Shown: positions 58,340 through 64,000 of the stretch, in pieces
Position numbering within the stretch: the stretch's first letter is position 1
Layout: every line of letters starts with the position of its first letter
Assembly: GCA_023101885.1 (NCBI GenBank)
Contig: JALPQD010000004.1
Location: 14,343,688-14,407,687, forward strand
Origin: Typhlomys cinereus
Taxonomy: Eukaryota; Chordata; Mammalia; Rodentia; Platacanthomyidae
Direction of reading: 5' to 3'
Length of the DNA: 64,000 bases
The notes under the pieces: generated by a model
What the model was told of the DNA's origin: nothing
Database searches by the model: none
Seen by the model: the letters and a program-made list of their open reading frames with translations, nothing else
Made by a program: the position numbers and the translations under genes

Positions 58340-58613
58340 GGGCTGGAGAGGTGGCCCAGAGGTTAAGCCTCAGACTTGCAGGTGAAAGGTCCTGAGTTTG
58401 GATCCCAGAAGCGGGGGCGGCCTGCGCTTCTGGTCCTGGTAGGGCGGAGCCTGTGAATCCCGGGGCAGAAGGAGGTGGAGGCGCCCATGGTGGTTCGCGA
58501 ATTCATCCGTGGTTCTACACATACACAGACATAGACACACAGACACGCGCGCACGCACATACACACGCATATGCACACAGTTGAATAAATAATAATAAAA
58601 AAATTTAAAAAAA
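58340..58613 (+). mobile_element. CA-tailed tRNA SINE, young, with internal deletion
   Basis: Nearly identical to 49131-49475 in the GGGGGCGGCCTGCGCTTCTG and GGCGGAGCCTGTGAATCCCG blocks. It lacks about 24 bases that should follow GGATCCCAGA (near 58408), including the ATACACGCCAGGCGGAAG segment. Ends in the shared TTGAATAAATAATAATAAAA tail. A short, imperfect AAGCAG duplication flanks it. Confidence 0.92.
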
Positions 58614-58868
58614 AGAAGCAGCATATACTGGGAACTATCATGGTTTTGATATTAATAGTTTTTCTCATCCAAGTAGTATTTGAACTCAGCAATAGATTTG
58701 AAAATTCTCCCACAATTTTTTCTGAGTAAGGAGAAATCATTTGAATTACATTCATAATAATTTAACGTAATTTTCTACTTATCTGATATAAGTTACATTT
58801 TACTCCAAACTGGAATTTGAGGGAAAGTAGCCCTTGATTATTAATATTAATTGATCTATTTAAAGATT
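58614..58868. other. Spacer between inverted SINEs
   Basis: AT-rich spacer without recognised features; it separates two young SINEs of opposite orientation. Confidence 0.5.
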
Positions 58869-58885
58869 CATTGTGTTTTTTTTAA

Positions 58886-59171
58886 TTTTTTTTATTTATT
58901 CAATTGTGCATGTATATGTGTGTGTGCATATGTATGTGTGTATATGTATATGTGTGTGTAGAACCAGGGACGAATTCAGGAACCACCACGGACCACCTCC
59001 ACCTCCTCCTTGTTTACTCTGCCCCAGGATTCACAGGCTCTGCCCTACCAGGACCAGAAACACAGGCCGCCCCTGCTTCCACCCGGCGTCTGTACATGGG
59101 GTCTAGAATCCAAACTCAGGACCTTCTGCCTGAAGGCAGAGGCTTAACCCCTGAGCCACCTCTCCAGCCTC
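58886..59171 (-). mobile_element. CA-tailed tRNA SINE, antisense, fairly young
   Basis: Flanked by CATTGTGxTTTTTTTTAA-like direct repeats (58869-58885 and 59172-59188, one substitution and one length change). + strand: TTTATTTATTCAATTGTGCA tail, GTGTAGAACCAGGGACGAAT, GGTCCGTG-type antisense body, CAGGATTCACAGGCTCTGCC, CAGAGGCTTAACCCCTGAGCC and ACCTCTCCAGCC head. Confidence 0.92.
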
Positions 59172-59188
59172 CATTGTGCTTTTTTTAA

Positions 59189-59597
59189 AGGAGAATTAAA
59201 ATAGATTTCCTGCCTATAGAAATTTCAGGAGACTTGAAAGATGACTCTCACTTATTAATTTTACTATTTCTGAAGAAAAAAAGTTTAAAAGAAAAGTAAA
59301 TTAAACTCAACCATTAAATAAGCAAACAGAATTGAAACAGGGAAACGAAAGATAATTGCAAATAAATAACAGTTGTGCAAATTTCTATTATATGTCTGAA
59401 AGCAAAGTTTTGAAGCAATTGGTCTATAAAGCAGAGAGATATTTCAGCTTGTAATCAGTCTCTTATGGATTCATGTTTGAAACAAAAACAAAGCACTAAT
59501 AAAAGTATTAATATTATGATTCATTTGTAAATCTCTGAATATATTAAGTGTGGTAATTTGTATATGAAATATTATTTTAATGGTTCGATTTACTTTT
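59189..59597. other. Unannotated AT-rich sequence
   Basis: Nothing recognised. Confidence 0.5.
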
Positions 59598-59638
59598 TAA
59601 CATTTTATTTATTTATCACTGTGAAAGAGAGAGACATA

Positions 59639-59669
<31 letters not shown>

Positions 59670-59788
59670 CACCATGAGATATGACTGGGTGTCGATTCTC
59701 TGCCATCATGTGAGCTTTCAGATATTGAGCTTAGGTTACCAGGTGCACTGGAAGTCACAGTGCCAACTAAGTTAGCTCACAAACCCCC
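59598..59788 (-). mobile_element. tRNA-derived SINE, CT-tailed family, antisense
   Basis: The + strand ATTTTATTTATTTATC start and (GA)n at 59626-59662 are the antisense of a CTCTCT..AAATAAATAAA tail. The far end TTAGCTCACAAACC is the antisense of the head (GTGAGCTAACTTAGTTGG as A-box region). Confidence 0.65.
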
Positions 59789-59989
59789 TATGGTAAAATT
59801 TATCTAACTCAAACCTAATATACTGTTGTTCCTAAAGATACTACTCTTGCCACACAGAATTCATTCTTATCTAACACTATTATGTGCCTTCTGGCTTTCT
59901 TCCTGATGACCTTTTTGACTTTTTTCATATCTTTATAAATGAGGAAAGGGTCCAGACATAAGCAAGAACAAAAATAAAAAATTCCTGTA

Positions 59990-60808
59990 GGACTCAATGG
60001 TAATAAAAATATGTCAGGTCCAAACCTTTGGGATAAGATGAAAATTATCCTAAGAGGAAAATTCATAGCACCCAACACCTACATAAAAAATTAGTAACAC
60101 CACAAGTAAATAACCTAACAATGCAAATTTTCAGAGAAACAAAAGCAAACCAACCCCAAAAGAAGTAGCAGCAGAGGAGAAAGAGCTGAAATGAACACAA
60201 GAAAACAATATAAAGAATAAACCAAAGAGCTGGTTATTTAAAAAGCTTAAAAAGGTTGGTCAAAATAACCAAACAAAAAGTCAAAAAATCCAAATTAATA
60301 AAATTAGAGATGAAAACATAGCTATCATGACAGATGTCAAAGAAATTCAGAGAATCATAATGTCGAACTTTAAAAATGTATATACCTCCAACTTTGAGAA
60401 TCACAGAGAAACAGATGAATTTAACCAATGTTAAACAATGACAAACTGAAATATTTGAATAATCCTTTAATAAAGGACAAAGTTGAACCTATAATAATGC
60501 ATCTCCACACTAAGAAAAGCCTGGGACAACATCAATTGAGCACAGAAATCTTTACAATATTTACAGAACAATTAGCACCAATACTACTTAAATTAATGGA
60601 TAAAATAGAAAAGGAAAGAAAACTTCCAAACTTCTTCCAGGAAGCCAACATACACTAATGCCAAAATAAAATAAATCATAACAGTAAAGGAATACAATAG
60701 GCCATTTTACTAATAAACACAGACACAAATATCTTCAATAAAATTCAAGTGAATGGAACACAAATGCATATCAAAAAAAATCATCTACTTGCTTTATTCC
60801 AGAGACAC
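59990..60808 (+). mobile_element. LINE-1 ORF2 fragment, sense
   Basis: Translation shows L1 ORF2 landmarks from the endonuclease-RT linker into early reverse transcriptase: CTTTGGGATAAGATGAAAATT, GAGGAAAATTCATAGCACC, AAGAGCTGGTT, KKSLGQHQLSTEIFTIF and KLPNFFQEANIH near 60500-60655. Several stops break it. It ends at GCTTTATTCCAGAGACAC, where an LTR-like start (TGTTAGG) follows, suggesting interruption there. Confidence 0.85.
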
Positions 60809-61079
60809 TGTTAGGATTCCTGGCTCCAGCTTGATGGCCAGCACCCATTAGAGACACTTTCAACAGGGTTACAAGATCAGAGACTGATTCTGACCATACC
60901 TCCAGGGCTGGGCAGGTCCTGGAAGTCACCTCTAGACCCTACCCCTTTAGCCCACCCACCACCCCTAAGGGTATAAAACCCTCCATTCCCATTTTTCTGC
61001 TCTCTTTTTCCTTTTCTCTTTCTTTCTCCTTCAAGGAATAAGGGGTTCTGGAATTCTAATCAAATTTCTATCAAGTTCA
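60809..61079 (+). mobile_element. Possible short LTR
   Basis: Begins TGTTAGGATTCC directly after L1 sequence. A TATA box (GGGTATAAAACCC, 60970-60982) and GGAATAAGG (variant polyadenylation signal, near 61035) follow, ending TCAAGTTCA at 61079. It is immediately followed by TGGCGTGGCCCATT, which could be a primer-binding site. About 271 bp. The LTR interpretation rests on TG..CA ends, the TATA position and the following TGG. Confidence 0.4.
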
Positions 61080-61273
61080 TGGCGTGGCCCATTCTTACAC
61101 TTTTACATAATGGTGTTTGTGATTCTACTGGGGTCCTTGAGTCTTTGACTGGGTCCAAACCTCAGCTGAACCATGTCCAGCCTCACCATAGACATCAGAC
61201 CTGCTTTTCCTGGCCTCTCAACCCACAGCCAGTTTTGCTCTCTCTCCTCACGTCCTCCTCTCTCGCTCTCTCG

Positions 61274-61335
<62 letters not shown>

Positions 61336-61690
61336 ATCTCTCTCTCTCTCTCTCTCTGTTTTTCTTTCTCTTTCTTTAGATGGAAGACTAGGACATCTCA
61401 ACACTCTGGTCCATATGGCAGCAAGAGCCCTGACCTCACCTCAGGTTGTTGCAAAGCTTTGTTTTGATTAAACAGTCAGATTCCCTGGTACCCCACCAGT
61501 TCTAAGTCATCTTTTAGGCATGAGCTTAAGCAAGGCCCCACTTGGGAAACCCATGGTTGGGGGATATACCCCAGAGTGTGACTGGTGGGACACTTTTTCC
61601 TACTAGGTTACTGAACTCTGATGACAGTTAACCTCCACTTCTCACAGGGCTCCCCACAAAATCTCCCTTACTAAATCATCTTACACTTTA
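61080..61690 (+). other. GC-balanced leader-like sequence with (CT)n
   Basis: Follows the possible LTR. Contains GGGGTCCTTGAGTC, an imperfect then perfect CT tract (61255-61372), and mixed sequence to about 61690. No gag-like protein is seen; the 130-codon ORF is dominated by the CT repeat. It may be untranslated leader of a defective element. Confidence 0.3.
61258..61360. repeat. (CT)n microsatellite
   Basis: CGCTCTCTCG then a long CT run with TAT interruptions. Confidence 0.95.
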
Positions 61691-61899
61691 TCCTTTTATA
61701 CAGACTTTAAAAACCTCACATAAAAATCACTCTTCCTCCTTTACACAAATATTTATTTATCCAGCATCTCTTCTTCTAAAATTAATTCCTAAAGTAATTG
61801 TTTCTCTACCTTTTTCTATAACTTATTAACTTGCAATTTTCCCACTTCTTGTTTCCTAAACATCTAACTTTAACTCATTTAATATTTGATATCTTTTGC

Positions 61900-63035
61900 T
61901 CTCTTCTTACAAATAAAGTTAGCCTTGATTTTTATAAGTTGTCAGACCAGTTCCAGGTGATGTATTTCTGCCCATGTGCTGTGATCCATTTGTGCTGCAA
62001 CTACAGTAATAGGGTCTTACTGACAGTTTTTGGAGAACAACCAAGAGCAATAGCAAAAGCCTATGATGTTTGGGGGTCTTTAAGACCTCTCTGACCAACA
62101 TTTTATCAAGAAGTGCCACAATCTTGTTACTTCTAATATAGTCCCTCCCCCCAGATTCTAAGTGGATCAAGGCTTTTATTATATTTATCCCCTGTTTTCT
62201 TATTTATCCCCTGTTTTCTTCACTCTGCATAGGAATTGTTCACTTTTGTTCCTTTCTTTGAAAGACATTTTTTGACATATTACTAGCATAGAATGTTCCT
62301 TGGGGGTTGCTTCCTACCATTTTTGGGTTTTTCTATAAGTCCCTCATATCTCCCATGCCCTCCTGTCTTCCATCCCCTCATTTCCTGCTATGTATTTTTC
62401 TCAATTGTTCCCTCCTTCACCCTTTTTTGAGATCCCCTTTAAAAGTTTTCACCCTAATCATCCCTTCCCACCTTTCCACTTAGGTCTTTTCTGAGTTTTC
62501 TGGCTGTTAAAGTGTTTCCAATTAAAGAACATTGGCAAGGATATCAGTTCAATCATCTGCATATTAGAGAGAACATGCAGTGCTTAACTTTCTGTGTCTG
62601 AGAGATCTCACTCAATATTAAAGTTTCCAGTTCCATCCATTTACCAGAAAATTCCATAATCTCATCCTTTCTGATGGCTGAGTAACATTTATTGTATATA
62701 TCTACCAGATTTTCATTATCCATTCCTTGGTTGATGGGCATGTTGGCTGACTTCATTTTTTAATTATGGTGAATATAGCTGCAATGAACATATATGAGCA
62801 AGTGTCTTTGTAATAAGATATAGTATTTTGGGAATATTCCAACAAGTGGTATACCTGAGCCATATGGCAATTTCATTTTCTGAGGAACCTTCATACTGAT
62901 CTCCACAGAGGTTGCAGTTTATACTCCCACCAGCAGTGAATAAGTGTCCCTTTTTCTCCACAGCCTCTCCAGCAATCTCTATTGTTTGTGTTCTTAATCT
63001 GAGCCATTCTGACTGGGTGGTTACTTCTTATAAGT
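61900..63035 (-). mobile_element. 5'-truncated LINE-1: 3' UTR and ORF2 3' end, antisense
   Basis: 61960-62110 matches the Lx-like 3' UTR at 29680-29810 (CTGTGATCC, TAGGGTCTTACT, GGAGAACAACCAAGAGCAAT, CTCTCTGACCAACA). From about 62560 the minus strand encodes the familiar ORF2p C-terminal region (CYSAIRKDEIMEFSGKW..ETLILSEISQTQ near 62590-62690), continuing to a CTGGAGAGGCTGTGGAG-type block near 62950. Broken by stops. It faces the sense L1 fragment at 59990-60808, and its older 3' UTR type separates it from the 20-kb element. Confidence 0.8.
62182..62220 (+). repeat. 19-bp tandem duplication
   Basis: TTTATCCCCTGTTTTCTTA then TTTATCCCCTGTTTTCTTC, adjacent. Confidence 0.9.
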
Positions 63036-63597
63036 TTACTTATAAGTGTCTTACAATTCGTCATTTTCTACAAAACATCTGATGATTCTTACCGTGATCT
63101 AGAACTATAATTCCTTCCTATGGCTGTTCTGCGTGCTATTAGTTCCAATTTGTCAGAAGACTTTGAAAATATCTACTGACATTTTATTACTTTTTCATTT
63201 TACTTGGAAAAAGATCCATTCTAAAATTCTTTTTATTAACTATAACTTTTTCAATTTTCTGCTTCTACAGAGAGTCCTATGATAAAAACAGATAAAAATT
63301 AAATGTTACAATGGATAAAAATAATGACTGCAAGAGGTAACTGATTATTTGATATTCCTGTTCTCCATTAACTAGTTTCTGTGGACAGATTTCAGTTCAG
63401 TTTATATAGTTAATATAGGAAAAAGAAGATTCATGCTGAGGGAATGAATCAGCTATAACTAGAATGGAAAATTCATTATTTTATTTTATTTAGACATGGA
63501 CTTTATTTTATAAATTTCATCCACAAATTTTCCTATTTAATAAAAAGATGTTTATTATGTAAAGACAATAATATACTTTACATTTCTCAAACTTCTT
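63036..63597. other. Unannotated AT-rich sequence
   Basis: Nothing recognised. Confidence 0.5.
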
Positions 63598-63714
63598 TGC
63601 TCACTCTCTCTCCATCTCTTTCTCTAGCTTTCTGTCTCTCTGTCTCTCTCTCTCTAACTCTTTTTCTCTCTCCACCTCTTTTTCTGTCTCTCTATTTTCT
63701 CTCTCTGTCTTCCT

Positions 63715-63748
<34 letters not shown>
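63598..63748. repeat. CT-rich simple repeat
   Basis: Imperfect CTCTCT/CTGTCT tract; the ORF starting MLTLSPSLSL is an artefact of it. Confidence 0.9.
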
Positions 63749-64000
63749 CCTTTTTGCTCTCATGAGTGAGTTCCCTTCTAGTACTCACAGGCTGTCTGCT
63801 ATGACACATGTTCTGGCAGCTTTCCATTTCTCTCTTGGCCTTTTTTGGTCCTGGCTTGCTTTGAGTGCAGAATCCCCTTTTCTTCTGCTATGGAGATCCC
63901 CACAGCGGTGACTTCCACGCATTTCTTCTCCTCTCTCTCTCTCTAGTTGTTTCTCTATGGCTATTTATCTCTATCTGTCTCTCAATCTCTCTTTCTCAAT
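63749..64000. other. Unassigned, CT-rich flanks
   Basis: A ~150-base mixed-sequence insert (63755-63910) sits between two CT-rich tracts; the second (63925-64000) runs off the window. Origin not recognised. Confidence 0.4.

Noticed and set aside
61079..61471. 130-codon ORF after the LTR-like element as a gag-like gene
   Set aside because: More than a third is a CT repeat and the remainder shows no capsid or nucleocapsid motif.
1..64000. A novel multi-gene system (defence, biosynthesis or similar)
   Set aside because: No intact gene cluster exists here; all strong signals are retrotransposons, simple repeats or isolated motifs.

Overview
This is vertebrate, and specifically rodent, nuclear DNA. 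It is visibly AT-rich and non-coding, and I find no intact protein-coding gene, RNA gene, CRISPR array or bacterial-style operon. Almost every long open reading frame is a by-product of microsatellites, SINEs or a decayed LINE-1. The rodent assignment rests on an ID-B1 composite SINE (8188-8433), many tRNA-derived SINEs of the B2 type (A box, B box, CA-rich 3' part, AATAAA and oligo-T in the tail), MaLR/MT-like LTRs, and LINE-1 3' UTRs resembling rodent Lx/L1. The abundant SINE is not murid B2. Its tail type, plus a second tRNA SINE family with a CT-rich tail ending in AAATAAATAAA, suggest a dipodoid rodent (jerboa or jumping mouse). That lineage call is an inference from memory of SINE families, not a database result.

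Layout. 0-20 kb: diffuse AT-rich sequence with scattered SINEs, two 5'-truncated L1 3' ends (one antisense at about 1.5-2.1 kb, one sense at about 4.7-5.1 kb), MaLR-like LTRs, and an apparent old duplication near 6.65 and 7.51 kb. 20.08-26.79 kb: a full-length antisense LINE-1 with a 13-bp target-site duplication, an L1-endonuclease-type insertion site, a polypurine 3' UTR, recognisable but broken ORF2 and ORF1, and a GC-rich 5' UTR built of about 1.5-2 tandem promoter-like units. 28-32 kb: an older antisense L1 3' UTR with SINE and MaLR insertions. 33-49 kb: mostly unique AT-rich sequence with SINEs, microsatellites, an ancient mammalian-wide L1 tail (about 36.7-37.1 kb) and one isolated pair of strong splice-like signals near 45.1 kb. 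49-59.2 kb: a SINE-rich segment containing the youngest-looking insertion (49131-49475, 16-bp perfect duplication), a cluster of antisense SINEs, an antisense solo-type LTR with a retained primer-binding-site-like sequence, and a pair of young SINEs in inverted orientation. 59.9-63 kb: a sense L1 ORF2 fragment, a possible short LTR plus leader, and an antisense L1 3' end.

There is no gene network to describe. The window records successive retrotransposition waves. The most informative items are the full-length L1 and its tandem 5' UTR, the near-consensus SINE, the LTR with a duplicated TATA module, the inverted SINE pair and the possible non-coding exon. Boundaries of old repeats are approximate. 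Family names need a repeat-library search for confirmation.
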